Positions 8,802-17,552 of a DNA stretch of 64,000 nt are shown in pieces; the stretch's first letter is position 1, and each line of letters opens with the position of its first letter. A program made the position numbers and the translations under genes. The notes beneath the pieces are model-generated. The model was not told the DNA's origin, searched no databases, and saw nothing but the letters and a program-made list of their open reading frames with translations. This DNA is from Streptomyces iakyrus (GTDB taxonomy: Bacteria > Actinomycetota > Actinomycetes > Streptomycetales > Streptomycetaceae), in contig NZ_JNXI01000014.1 in NCBI RefSeq assembly GCF_000717055.1, positions 62,001-126,000 of the forward strand, in the 5' to 3' direction.

Positions 8802-9374
8802 GTGAACCTCGACCACGTCTTCGTCTGCGGAAACCCGGCGCTCGACTTCGCCGCCACGCTCCGGGCCCGCCGTTCGGTGCGCTTCGAGATGTTCGTGACG
8901 CCGGACCGGCTGAACGCCTGGTACGTGGAGTCCGGCCTGGTCGACGCTGTCTCCCCGGGCCAGGAGGCCGACGTCGAGCGGGCGAGGGCCGTGCGGGAGG
9001 CGGTCTACCTGCTGGTCACCGCCCGCCGGCTCGGTGAGGGGTACGACGGGGCGGCGCTGACCGTCGTGAACAACGCCGCCCGCACGCCGCCCGCCGTGCC
9101 CCAGCTCACCCCGTCCGGGCGCTGGACGCAGGCGACTCCGGACGAGGCCCTCTCCCTGGTGGCGCGGCACGCCGTCGAGCTCCTGAGCGGCCCGGACGTG
9201 CCTCTGCTCAAGGAGTGCGAGAACCCGGAGTGCACCCGCACCTACATCGACCGCTCGCGGGGCATGCGGCGCCAGTGGTGCGGGATGGACTCCTGCGGCA
9301 ACAAGATCAAGGCCGCCGCCTACCGCGCCCGCAAGAGGACCGCGACGGACGCTAGCCGCCGACGTACCAGCTGA
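8802..9374 (+). CDS. CGNR zinc finger / ABATE domain protein
   Basis: The C-terminal zinc finger is clear: CENPECTRTYIDRS, then RRQWCGMDSCGNKIKA with the CGN(K/R) signature, followed by a basic tail. The N-terminal part (FVCGNPALDFAATL onward) matches the ABATE-like stress-response domain usually found with it. These proteins are presumed DNA-binding regulators. I prefer the GTG at 8802 because conservation normally begins a few residues before GNPALDF; a GTG at 8778 would add eight residues. The last 23 bp overlap the convergent DUF4190 gene. Confidence 0.85.
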   Translation: MNLDHVFVCGNPALDFAATLRARRSVRFEMFVTPDRLNAWYVESGLVDAVSPGQEADVERARAVREAVYLLVTARRLGEGYDGAALTVVNNAARTPPAVPQLTPSGRWTQATPDEALSLVARHAVELLSGPDVPLLKECENPECTRTYIDRSRGMRRQWCGMDSCGNKIKAAAYRARKRTATDASRRRTS

Positions 9375-9639
9375 AGCCGCCGTTGCTGCTGGCTATGGCC
9401 AGGAGCACGAGCCACAGGACCACGTCGACGACGCCGAGGATGATGCCGGCCTTCGCCATTCCGGCACCGTTCTTGACCGACGCCTGCCGGCGGGCGACGG
9501 CACCGAAGACGATGGCCAGCGGGCCCAGGATGATGTTCAGGAAGAACAGGCCGATGATGCCGCAGCACAGGCTCGCGATCGCCAGGCCGTTGGTGCGCGA
9601 ACCGGAGGACGCGGCAGAGGAACCGCCGTAACTCGCCAT
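9352..9639 (-). CDS. DUF4190-like small membrane protein
   Basis: Starting at the ATG at 9639 gives 95 residues. A Ser/Gly-rich N-terminus is followed by two transmembrane segments (LAIASLCCGIIGLFFLNIIL and AGIILGVVDVVLWLVLLAIA) joined by a basic cytosolic loop (GAVARRQASVKNG). This is the common actinobacterial DUF4190 arrangement; the function is unknown. It overlaps the 3' end of the convergent CGNR gene by 23 bp. Confidence 0.75.
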   Translation of the reverse strand: MASYGGSSAASSGSRTNGLAIASLCCGIIGLFFLNIILGPLAIVFGAVARRQASVKNGAGMAKAGIILGVVDVVLWLVLLAIASSNGGFSWYVGG

Positions 9640-9761
9640 GGAAAACTCCCAGTTGTCGATGGCACGGACCGAACGGGCCGCACTCTCCTCACTTTCGACT
9701 TGTTTTGTTCGAATGCCCCTCAGGGCCGTTCCCATGACAACGAATTCGGGGGAGGATCCCG

Positions 9762-10358
9762 TCAGTTCTCCTGCACCAGCCCGGCGACGTGCGCGGTGAC
9801 CGTGTCGAGGACGGCCGTCCAGGCCGCGTCGTCGCCGAGCACGAGGTAGTTGAGCGTCAGCCCGTCGGTCATGGCCGCCAGGTAACGGGCCAGCACGGGG
9901 ACGGGCACGCGCAGCCGCAGCCCCATGGTCCCGCGCAGCTGGTCGATGAGCTCGGTGTACGTCTCGGCGTACAGCTCGTACTGACGGCGTGCCAGGTGTT
10001 CGAAACCGGGGCTGCGCAGTGCGTACTGCGTGAGCTCGTAGGTGAGCATGTGCTCGTCGGGGTGGGTGCGGACGTGGTCCCAGTACGCCTGGAAGCCGGC
10101 CCGGACGGTCTCCTCCAGGGTGGCCCGGGGCCGGATGGCCTCCTTCACCACCGCCACGTAGTGCCCGGTGATGGTGGTGATGACGGACTCGACCAGCTGC
10201 TGCTTGGAGTCGAAGCAGTAGTGGAAGACGCTCAGCGAGACGCCCGCTTCCGCGGCGATGGACCGGGTCGTCGTCCTGGGGACGCCGTCCCGGGCCATCG
10301 CCCGGATCGCCGCTTCGGTGAGCTGTCGCCGCCGCTCGGCGGACGGCAACCGTGCCAT
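9762..10358 (-). CDS. TetR family transcriptional regulator
   Basis: The 198-residue product has a TetR helix-turn-helix at about residues 12-55 (TTTRSIAAEAGVSLSVFHYCF) and a divergent all-helical ligand domain. It starts 20 bp after the stop of the secreted hydrolase gene on the same strand, so it is probably the last gene of that transcript. Confidence 0.88.
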   Translation of the reverse strand: MARLPSAERRRQLTEAAIRAMARDGVPRTTTRSIAAEAGVSLSVFHYCFDSKQQLVESVITTITGHYVAVVKEAIRPRATLEETVRAGFQAYWDHVRTHPDEHMLTYELTQYALRSPGFEHLARRQYELYAETYTELIDQLRGTMGLRLRVPVPVLARYLAAMTDGLTLNYLVLGDDAAWTAVLDTVTAHVAGLVQEN

Positions 10359-10377
10359 GGAGCCCCTCTCGTGGGTG

Positions 10378-12441
10378 TCAGCGGCTGTGGACGCCGACCT
10401 CGTGGAGGGAGTAGCCCCAGTCGGTGCCGCGTTCCAGGCCGTGGACGCGGACGTACCTGGCCGGGGTGCCGGCGAAGCGCGCGGTGTCCAGGCCGCCGTC
10501 TCCGGCGGTCGTGGACCATGCGGTCCGCCAGGTCGTGCCGTCGCCGGAGAGCTCGATCCGGTACGCCTTCGCGTACGCGCGCTCCCAGTCGAGGGTGACC
10601 CGCCCCACGGTCCGGGCGGAGCCGAGGTCGACCTGGAGCCACTGGTCGTCGCTCCAGTCGCTGGCCCAGCGGGTGCCGCGGTCGCCGTCGACGGCCCGGT
10701 GCGGCTTGTAGCTCGTGAACAGGCTCCACTCCGAGGAACTGGCCGACGCGGCGGAACCGGCCGCCAGGTTGACCCCCGCCTCGTGGTTCTCTGACGCCGC
10801 CCAGGTGTCGAGGTAGGACTCCGCGCCCCGGAACAGGTCGTCGACCGTGTCCTGCCCGCCGACGCGGCGGATGTCCTCGATCCAGTCCGGGACGAGGCCG
10901 TAGTGGGCGGCGCCGTCGGTGTTCAGGTCCCAGGTGCGCTCGCCGGTGGTCTGCCGGTCGATGACCGAGCCGCCGTCGACGCTCTTGAACGGGTAGGTGA
11001 CCTTGTTCGGCGCGTCCGCCCCGCGCGGTCCCGGCCAGCCGCCGACGCCGTTCATGTCGGTGCCGTAGCCGTAGCCCACGCCGTACTTGTCGCGCAGCGC
11101 CTCGGTGCGCTCCGCCTCCGCGATGAACCCCTCGGAGCCGTGCATGTACTGGGCGATGAAGCCGCCGAGGCCGTAGACCCGCTCGGTCCAGTCCATGTCC
11201 ATCCAGCTGTGCGAGGACAGCACGCCGGGGTAGGACTCGGCCTCGAAGATGTCGAGCACCCGGCCGGTGGCCTTGACGCTCATGTGGTCGATCTCCAGCA
11301 TCATGCCGCGCTTCATCATGCCGCGCACGGCGTACTCGCCGAGATCGGTGAGCCCCCGCACGTTGCACTGCGCGTCGGCGCTGTACGTGGGGACCTCCTC
11401 ACCCGCCGGGAGCTTCTTCTCGGCCGCCGGCGCCGCCGCGTTGCCGATGGGGTTGTCGTGCTGCGGGCCCTTGCACGTCTCGGTCTTCCAGTAGGTGCCG
11501 GTCGACAGGAACTGTCCGACGTTGATGGCCGTGCCGAGCGTGCCCGAGTCGAACCGCACCCCGCACAGGGCGTTGTCGAACTTGTGGCACAGGAACATGC
11601 TGCGCACGCCCAGCGCGTGGAGCTCGTCGAGCCCCTTGTCGATGTCCGCCTTGCTGCACTGCGCGATGTCGAGGACCTGCTTGCAGCCGAACGGCTCGGA
11701 GGTCTCGACGCCCATGACGACGGCCAGCTTGCCCTGCTCGATGACCTCGCGGGCCTGCGCGCTGTCGGTGACGACCCGGAACCAGCCCTTGCCGGGCCCG
11801 CCGTACATCTTGTCGACGTAGGCCTGCATGTCGTACGTCAGCCTGGCCTGGAGCCGGATGGACGTCATCTCGTCGCAGGAGCGGTCCTTGAAGAAGTAGA
11901 CGGAGCAGATCACGCCGTTGGTGACGAGGTCGTTGACGAGCACCCGCTGGCCGCCGCGCCAGGCCCGCTCGATCCAGGCGTAGTAGTTCTGCTGGTGGGT
12001 CAGCGAGTCGTGCGCGGGCCAGTCCTTGAAGGTGGGCCAGCCGTTCGGGTCGTGCTTGCCGTCGCCGCCGTTGGTGATGAAGTCGAAGATCGCGAGCGAG
12101 CCGTCGGGGTAGTGCTCCGGGCAGTCCTTGAGCGCGTCGGCCACGCCCTGCTCGGAGAACGGCTTCCCGCAGATCAGACGGCCGCCGAAGGCCTCGTTGG
12201 AGAAGATGTGGTCGTGTGCGTCGACGAAGCCGCGCACCTCGCCCTGCGCGTTCGTGCCGGTGAAGGGCTCGCCCGTGACGTTGATCCGGGAGTCCGGCGC
12301 AGGCCGTGCGGTCGGCTCCCACCAGTCGCTTCCGGCCGCCGCGCTCGGGGTGGGGCCGAGCGTGATCGACAGCACGAGCAGGAGGAGCGACACAACGGTG
12401 AGGTTCTTGCGTCGGCGGTACGGGCGTCCGGAACTGGTCAC
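10378..12441 (-). CDS. secreted membrane-dipeptidase-like hydrolase with F5/8 type C domain
   Basis: I place the start at the GTG at 12441 because a GAGGGA site lies 8 bp upstream and a normal signal peptide follows (RRRKNLTVVSLLLLVLSITL...SAAA); the ATG at 12495 would add 18 residues. The mature protein begins with a metal-dependent hydrolase domain: FVDAHDHIF near its N-terminus, EIDHMSVKATG, and HSWMD and GTDMNG further on, as in amidohydrolase or M19-like TIM barrels. The last about 140 residues form a discoidin/CBM32-like module (RAVDGDRGTRWASDWSDDQW...GYSLHEVGVH) likely to bind carbohydrate. It is exported; the substrate is unknown. Confidence 0.8.
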   Translation of the reverse strand: MTSSGRPYRRRKNLTVVSLLLLVLSITLGPTPSAAAGSDWWEPTARPAPDSRINVTGEPFTGTNAQGEVRGFVDAHDHIFSNEAFGGRLICGKPFSEQGVADALKDCPEHYPDGSLAIFDFITNGGDGKHDPNGWPTFKDWPAHDSLTHQQNYYAWIERAWRGGQRVLVNDLVTNGVICSVYFFKDRSCDEMTSIRLQARLTYDMQAYVDKMYGGPGKGWFRVVTDSAQAREVIEQGKLAVVMGVETSEPFGCKQVLDIAQCSKADIDKGLDELHALGVRSMFLCHKFDNALCGVRFDSGTLGTAINVGQFLSTGTYWKTETCKGPQHDNPIGNAAAPAAEKKLPAGEEVPTYSADAQCNVRGLTDLGEYAVRGMMKRGMMLEIDHMSVKATGRVLDIFEAESYPGVLSSHSWMDMDWTERVYGLGGFIAQYMHGSEGFIAEAERTEALRDKYGVGYGYGTDMNGVGGWPGPRGADAPNKVTYPFKSVDGGSVIDRQTTGERTWDLNTDGAAHYGLVPDWIEDIRRVGGQDTVDDLFRGAESYLDTWAASENHEAGVNLAAGSAASASSSEWSLFTSYKPHRAVDGDRGTRWASDWSDDQWLQVDLGSARTVGRVTLDWERAYAKAYRIELSGDGTTWRTAWSTTAGDGGLDTARFAGTPARYVRVHGLERGTDWGYSLHEVGVHSR

Positions 12442-12632
12442 AGCCCACGTCCCTCGGTCGGCGGGTCGCTCGGTCGTGTTGTCATGACCTCGCAAAGTGT
12501 GCGACGAGAATCGCCACTACCGCTTGATGAGTCAAGGGTCCGGGACGGTTGACCTGGTCAACGGGGGCCGGTCCCCCCCGTATGGGCCCCGGACCGGCCC
12601 GGGCCCGGTCGCTCGGCCGGGGCAGCAGCAAA

Positions 12633-12653
12633 CCCCAGGTCGCCGACCTGGGG
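12633..12653 (-). terminator. hairpin terminator of the MerR gene
   Basis: CCCCAGGTC and GACCTGGGG pair around GCC; on the minus strand the stem is followed by TTTG. It lies 40 bp after the MerR gene stop. The same stem sequence recurs next to the tRNA-Gly-derived sequences at 29834, 30831 and 43529. The remaining 190 bp between the hydrolase and MerR genes show nothing else. Confidence 0.6.
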
Positions 12654-12693
12654 TCTCATGGCGCGGGTCACGGACCCGCCGGCGTTCAGCCGT

Positions 12694-13044
12694 TCAGCTC
12701 GGTCCGCGATCCGTCACGCCGGACGCCTCCTGCGCGGCGCGGCGGTACTCCGCGTTGATGCGCTGGGCCTCCTCCAGCTGGTCCTCCAGGATGACGATGC
12801 GGCAGGCGGCCTCGATCGGGGTTCCCCGGTCGACGAGCTCGCGGGCGCGCGCCGCGATCCGCAGCTGATAGCGGGAATACCGGCGGTGTCCGCCCTCCGA
12901 GCGCAGCGGAGTGATCAGACGGGCCTCCCCGATGGCACGCAGGAAGCCGGGGGTCGTGCCGAGCATCTCGGCGGCCCGGCCCATGGTGTAGGCGGGGTAG
13001 TCGTCGTCGTCCAGACGATCGCTGAGCGGAGTATCAGCTGGCAT
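12694..13044 (-). CDS. MerR-type helix-turn-helix regulator
   Basis: The ATG at 13044 follows a GAGGTGAC site and gives 116 residues. The MerR winged helix occupies about residues 16-85 (YTMGRAAEMLGTTPGFLRAIGEARLITPLRSEGGHRRYSRYQL), followed by a short helix with EDQLEEAQRI suited to dimerisation and no effector domain. Small MerR proteins of this kind are common beside cold-shock and stress genes in Streptomyces, and this one leads a block of CBS, helicase and CspA genes on the same strand. Confidence 0.82.
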   Translation of the reverse strand: MPADTPLSDRLDDDDYPAYTMGRAAEMLGTTPGFLRAIGEARLITPLRSEGGHRRYSRYQLRIAARARELVDRGTPIEAACRIVILEDQLEEAQRINAEYRRAAQEASGVTDRGPS

Positions 13045-13069
13045 GTCACCTCGTAGTGCAACGCGTCGA

Positions 13070-13101
13070 GGGGCCCTGGTGCCGTACGGCACCAGGGCCC
13101 C
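13070..13101. repeat. perfect 32-bp palindrome in the MerR gene leader
   Basis: GGGGCCCTGGTGCCGT is followed directly by its exact complement, 26 bp upstream of the MerR start codon. There is no T-run on either strand, so an operator or leader stem is as likely as a terminator. The rest of the 470-bp gap (13045-13514) holds no convincing gene apart from the terminator at 13445-13484. Confidence 0.6.
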
Positions 13102-13444
13102 GAAGGAAATTCAACACCATCTGTCGGCCCTCATGCTGCGCCGACCTTCTGTTTCCGCTACCCGGCCCGCTTGCGGGAGGGGTGCGGGGATCGCGGCTGC
13201 GTGACCGGGGACCACCATCCAATCCGGGGTCTTGCGGTACCCGGACCGAGAGCTTCCCGGCCGGGCGATCCTGATGGCGTCTGCTCCTCCGTCCTTCCTC
13301 GGTTCTCCTCTGACCATGTCTACGAGAAGAAGGCTAACCCCAGCAAGGATCGAATGTCTACTCTGACAAAGACAGATTTTGCAGTCCGTCGGTAGCAGGC
13401 ATCCTGCTGCCTCCGGCCACGGGCCACCCTGCCCCGGATGCAGC

Positions 13445-13484
13445 AGTGAGGGCCCTGCCGACGCGCGTCGGCAGGGCCCTCACT
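13445..13484. terminator. perfect 40-bp palindromic stem after the CBS gene
   Basis: AGTGAGGGCCCTGCCGACGC is followed by its exact complement, 30 bp after the stop of the minus-strand CBS gene. The position and strength suggest transcript termination. Confidence 0.6.
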
Positions 13485-13514
13485 GGGCTTCGGTGGCGGT
13501 CGCCCGCCTGTGGG

Positions 13515-13748
13515 TCAGCTCTCCGGGACGTCCCGGAGGCGGACCTGGTCCGTGTAGGTGGGGGCGTCCCGGAGCACGGTGAGCCGGGCCAGCGTGACCA
13601 CGCCCGTGCTCTGGTCGTCCCCGTCGCAGAGGACGAGGTGATCCACCCTGGCACCGGCCATGAGGGACAGCGCCACCTCGACCGTCATGTCGTCACGGAT
13701 GTGCGGCGCGTGGGGCGTGGCGGGGTGCTGCGTCAGGACCGGTGTCAT
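13515..13748 (-). CDS. small CBS domain protein
   Basis: The 77-residue product is little more than one CBS-like unit (MTVEVALSLMAGARVDHLVLCDGDDQSTGVVTLARLTVLR). The start follows a GGAGACACC ribosome site. A single CBS motif would need to dimerise to bind a nucleotide. It follows the helicase remnant on the same strand with 44 bp between them, an arrangement that often accompanies DEAD-box helicase and cspA genes in Streptomyces. Confidence 0.75.
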   Translation of the reverse strand: MTPVLTQHPATPHAPHIRDDMTVEVALSLMAGARVDHLVLCDGDDQSTGVVTLARLTVLRDAPTYTDQVRLRDVPES

Positions 13749-13792
13749 GGGTGTCTCCTGCCGAGAGGTGGGGGGCGGGTGGGCGCCGGGTG

Positions 13793-15065
13793 CTACGCGG
13801 CGGAGCCGGAGCCGGTCCGCCGCTGCGCCCTCGGGCGTGCCGCCTCGCCGGCGGGACGGCCCTGACCGGTGGGGCGGCGGCCCCGTCGGCCCCGGGACGG
13901 GGCGGACGCGCCGCGGGGGCGTTCCGGGCGCGGGGCGGTGACGACGACCGGGACGCCGGAAGGGGCCTGGGCACCGGTGATGCGGCTCAGCTCCGCCTCG
14001 CCGGACCGCACCTGGGCGATCTGCGGCGTGATGCCCGCCGACGACATCAGCCGGCTCATGCCGCGACGCTGGCCCGGGGTCACCAGCGTGACCACGCTGC
14101 CGGACTCACCGGCGCGTGCGGTACGGCCGCCGCGGTGCAGGTAGTCCTTGTGATCACTGGGCGGGTCCACGTTGACGACGAGGTCGAGGTTGTCGACGTG
14201 GATGCCGCGCGCCGCGACGTTGGTCGCCACCAGGACCGTCACGTGGCCGCTCTTGAACTGGGCCAGCGTCCGGGTCCGCTGGGGCTGCGACTTGCCGCCG
14301 TGCAGGGCCGCGGCGCGGACACCGCTCCTCAGCAGGTGCGTCGTCAGTGCGTCCACCGCGTGCTTGGTGTCGAGGAACATGATCACCCGGCCGTCCCGCG
14401 CCGCGATCTCGGTGGTGGTCCGGTGCTTGTCCGCGTCGTGCACATGGAGGACGTGGTGCTCCATCGTGGTGACGGCGCCCGCGGACGGGTCGACGGAGTG
14501 GACCACCGGGTCGTGCAGGTAGGTGCGGACCAGCCGGTCGACGTTGCGGTCCGGCCTGCCTGCCGATGGACATCCCGCCGACGACCGTGGCGAGCCGCAG
14601 GCTCACGGAACGGGCGTAGGGGGTGAGCGCGTCGGTGACCTGCTGGGCGAGCTCGCGGGTGGGGACGAGGACGAGCGCGAGCGGCTGCCGCGGCTCGGCG
14701 CGCCGCCCGGCGGTCCGGGCCAGAACGGCGAGACCGAAGGCGAGGGTCTTGCCCGAGCCGGTGCGGCCACGGCCGAGGACGTCCCGGCCGGCCAGGGTGT
14801 TCGGCAGGGTGGCCGCCTGGATCGGGAACGGCGCGGTCACCCCTTCATGGCCGAGCGTGGCCAACAGCCGGGCGGGCAGGGCGAGATCGGCGAACGACTC
14901 GACGGCGGGCAGCGGGGGTGTGATCGTTTTCGGCGGTGCGAACTCGCCCTGGGGAGCGGGGCGGTTTCGGTAGCCCGTGGAGCGGCGCGGACCGCCGGAG
15001 CGGCGGCCGGTGCCGTCGCCTCCTCCGAAGCGGTCGTAGGTGCGGGACGTGCGGGCACGCTTCAT
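13793..15065 (-). pseudogene. DEAD-box RNA helicase with internal deletion and frameshift
   Basis: The N-terminal frame starts at the ATG at 15065 (GGAAGG site upstream) and carries the Q-motif (PFPIQAATLP), Walker A (GRTGSGKT), PTRELAQQ and GGMSIGRQA. Near 14550 the sequence jumps, in another frame, to RNVDRLVRTYLHDPVVHSVD and continues with the C-terminal domain: VIMFLDTKHAVD, VLVATNVAARGIHVDN and HRGGRTARAG, ending at 13793 in a basic RGRRGRRPTG tail. The missing segment should contain TPGR, the DEAD box and SAT, about 75 codons. Without the DEAD box it cannot hydrolyse ATP, so it is inactive as a helicase. Confidence 0.85.
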
Positions 15066-15183
15066 GCGGGACCTTCCTCGATGGGCGCGTGGCAAGGAAA
15101 ATCCGCAGCAGGAGAGCGGCGCAGAGAATCTCGAGACGAGCCGAAGTCGTTGCGGCCGGGCCAGGTCGGGCCGGGCCGGCGGG

Positions 15184-15231
15184 AAAAACAAGCGAGCTGG
15201 GGCCCGCACCCTTCAGGTGCGGGCCCCAGCT
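15184..15231 (-). terminator. intrinsic terminator of the cspA-like gene
   Basis: A 15-bp perfect stem (AGCTGGGGCCCGCAC and its complement) with a 7-base loop is followed on the minus strand by TTGTTTTT. It begins 25 bp after the stop of the cold-shock gene and is the clearest intrinsic terminator in the window. Confidence 0.85.
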
Positions 15232-15255
15232 GCGAAATATGCGCGAGCGCCGTTG

Positions 15256-15459
15256 TCAGGCGGGCACGATGTTCTCGGCCGTCGGGCCCTTCTGGCCCTG
15301 AGCGATGTCGAACGACACCTTCTGGCCTTCCAGCAGCTCGCGGAAGCCCTGGGCGGCGATGTTCGAGTAGTGGGCGAAGACGTCGGCGCCGCCGCCGTCC
15401 TGCTCGATGAAGCCGAAGCCCTTTTCAGAGTTGAACCACTTCACAGTGCCAGTAGCCAT
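15256..15459 (-). CDS. cold shock protein, CspA family
   Basis: The 67-residue product is a complete single cold-shock domain with RNP1 (KGFGFIEQD) and RNP2 (VFAHYSNI) motifs. It would bind single-stranded RNA and melt secondary structure in the cytosol. GAAGGAG lies 8 bases before the ATG. The DEAD-box helicase (now broken) and CBS genes lie downstream on the same strand beyond a strong terminator. Confidence 0.95.
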   Translation of the reverse strand: MATGTVKWFNSEKGFGFIEQDGGGADVFAHYSNIAAQGFRELLEGQKVSFDIAQGQKGPTAENIVPA

Positions 15460-15983
15460 TTTGTTTCTCCTTCGGAGGCGGTTTCAGGAATTCACCGTCT
15501 GTGAATTCCGTGTCGCCGTGATGATTACCCCGTAGGAAATGAACCTTCTGGCAACCACACCTGCAACTGAGATCGACAGTAGCACGGTGGGTTCGGCGCC
15601 GTGCGGTTCAAAAAGTCTGTCCCGGCGGGCGATCGGGGAATATTCGGCGGGCCCCGCTTCTATTTCTCATTTTGCGGGCACAGATATTGCCCTCCGCGGG
15701 CGCGGATCTTCCTGTCGCCCCCTCCCGCACCGGCCCCGTGACCTCCGCCGATGCACGGCACGGCGGCGATGGCACCGGAACGCCGCTGCCGCGACGAAGG
15801 TCACATCACCCGTTCGGCCCCGCCGGGCCGCGACCGCGTGCACATGTCACCGATCGGTGACAGCGCTGTGCGGGAACGGCGACGACGGGATCCCCCCGGC
15901 TTCCGGCGCCCTCCTAGTGACCGAGAAACACCGGGAGGCCGAACCGACCACGGTCTCAACCAGCCGATGAACAAGGGGATTTC
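15460..15983. promoter_or_regulatory. leader of the cold-shock gene and upstream region of the lipoprotein gene
   Basis: These 524 bp between divergent genes hold no supported gene. The stretch from 15460 to about 15700 is locally AT-richer than the surroundings (for example TTCTATTTCTCATTTTG near 15658) and fits the long structured leader usual for cspA transcripts. The part next to 15983 holds the AAGGGGATTTC ribosome site of the lipoprotein gene. Confidence 0.4.
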
Positions 15984-16670
15984 ATGTCCGGCAACCGTCG
16001 CAAGGCCTTCCTCGTCTCCGTAGCCCTCGTGAGCGGCACCCTGCTGATGACCGCGTGCCAGGACTCGGACAAGGCCGCGGACACCGGCGCCGCGCGGGGT
16101 TCTTCGTCCGCCACCACGTCCGGCGACGCGGCCACCCCGTCCGGCGCGTCGGCCGCGGGCACCGGCAAGGGCACCGGCGCGGCGGGCAAGACCTCCGGTG
16201 CGGCGGGCCGGGGAAGCGAGGACGGGGCCGGCTCGGGCGCCGACACCGGCAACGGCAAGCGGGAGCCGGTCGGGCAGAGCTGCGGCGCCAACGACCTCTC
16301 CTGGAACGCCCGGTCCGAGACCCAGGCAGGCGGCTACATCCTCATCTCCGCGAAGGCGAAGCCGGGAATCACCTGTGTCCTGCCTGCCGCGCTGCCGACC
16401 GTGGCGTTCGGATCCGACGGCACCGAGGCGGGCCCCGCGGAGCAGGCCGTGGGCGAGCAGATCACCCTGAGCGGCAGCACCACCGCCTACGCCGGGGTCA
16501 ACCCCAAGAGCACCCAGGGTGACGGCGGCAAGGAGCTGGACAGCATCATCGTCGCCGTCGGTGACGACGACCCGAACCCGGTCTCCCTGAAGGTCGGCAC
16601 CGTCACCGTCGACCAGCCGGTCGTCACCAACTGGCACACCTCCGCGACGGACGCCGTCCCCTTCGGCTGA
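15984..16670 (+). CDS. DUF4232 lipoprotein
   Basis: The signal peptide ends in a lipobox with Cys25 (LLMTAC), so the protein is lipid-anchored on the outer face of the membrane. A Ser/Gly/Thr/Ala-rich spacer runs to about residue 90, followed by a beta-rich DUF4232 domain (SCGANDLSWNARSETQAGGY onward) of about 130 residues. Function unknown; these are abundant in Streptomyces envelopes. It converges with the SDR gene, 24 bp away. Confidence 0.85.
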   Translation: MSGNRRKAFLVSVALVSGTLLMTACQDSDKAADTGAARGSSSATTSGDAATPSGASAAGTGKGTGAAGKTSGAAGRGSEDGAGSGADTGNGKREPVGQSCGANDLSWNARSETQAGGYILISAKAKPGITCVLPAALPTVAFGSDGTEAGPAEQAVGEQITLSGSTTAYAGVNPKSTQGDGGKELDSIIVAVGDDDPNPVSLKVGTVTVDQPVVTNWHTSATDAVPFG

Positions 16671-16694
16671 ACCGGCCCGCGGCCCCCGGCGGGG

Positions 16695-17420
16695 CTACCA
16701 CGGCACCTCGCCCTCGTCGTCGAAGAAGCCGCCGCTCGGGCCGCCGTCGGGCAGCGTCGCGAGCCGGATCGCGACCGCCGCGCCCTGCTCCGGGGTGCGG
16801 ACCCCGCGGAACCCGTTGAGGTCGGTCGCGCAGTAGCCGGGGCACGCGGCGTTGATGAGGATGCCGGTGTCCCGCAGCTCCTTGGCGTACTGGACGGTGA
16901 CGGCGTTGAGGAAGGTCTTGGACGGTGAGTAGGCGGCGGCGATGGGGCCCGTGTCGCTGCCCGGAGTGGTCTGCCGGGTCAGTGAGCCCACGCCGCTGGA
17001 CATGTTCACGATCCGGGGCGACGGCGAGCGGCGCAGCAGCGGCAGCATCGCGTTGGTGACGCGGATGACGCCGATCACGTTGGTCTCCACGACCGTCCGT
17101 ACCGTCGCCGGGTCCACCTCGGTGGGCAGCTGCGGCGCGCTGCCGGTGATCCCGGCGTTGTTGACCAGCACGTCGAGACGCCCGGCGCTCTCCTCGACCA
17201 GTCCGGCGGCCCCGGCCACGCTCGCGTCGTCGGTCACGTCGAGCGGTACGCCGAACGCGTCGGCACCGCCCGCCCGCAGTTTCGCCACGGCGCTCTCGCG
17301 CCGCTCCCGGTCCCGGGCGCCGACCCCGACCCTCCAGCCGAGGGCGCCCAGGCCCGCCGCGATCTCGTATCCGATGCCCTTGTTCGCGCCGGTCACCAGC
17401 GCGATCGTCTGTTCGCTCAT
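16695..17420 (-). CDS. SDR family NAD(P)-dependent oxidoreductase
   Basis: From the ATG at 17420 the product is 241 residues, a classical short-chain dehydrogenase length. It has the TGANKGIG cofactor motif at residues 10-17, NNAG near 90, the catalytic serine in NMSSGVG and the Y-x-x-x-K pair in AAYSPSKTF. It reduces or oxidises a carbonyl or hydroxyl group. The divergent LysR gene, 132 bp away, is the probable regulator. Confidence 0.9.
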   Translation of the reverse strand: MSEQTIALVTGANKGIGYEIAAGLGALGWRVGVGARDRERRESAVAKLRAGGADAFGVPLDVTDDASVAGAAGLVEESAGRLDVLVNNAGITGSAPQLPTEVDPATVRTVVETNVIGVIRVTNAMLPLLRRSPSPRIVNMSSGVGSLTRQTTPGSDTGPIAAAYSPSKTFLNAVTVQYAKELRDTGILINAACPGYCATDLNGFRGVRTPEQGAAVAIRLATLPDGGPSGGFFDDEGEVPW

Positions 17421-17552
17421 GCCGCGATCCTGTCCGCGCCCGGTCGCCGCGGGCCAACACCGATCGGGTGGGCGGCGATACCGCACGGGTATCGGCCCAG
17501 CTCGGAGCGGATCGGCCCAGCCCGGAGCAGGTGGGAGCAGTACCATCACGGC

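Noticed and set aside
12694..15459. Treating the MerR-CBS-helicase-CspA block as one operon
   Set aside because: A strong intrinsic terminator at 15184-15231 and a 40-bp stem at 13445-13484 separate the genes into at least three transcripts.
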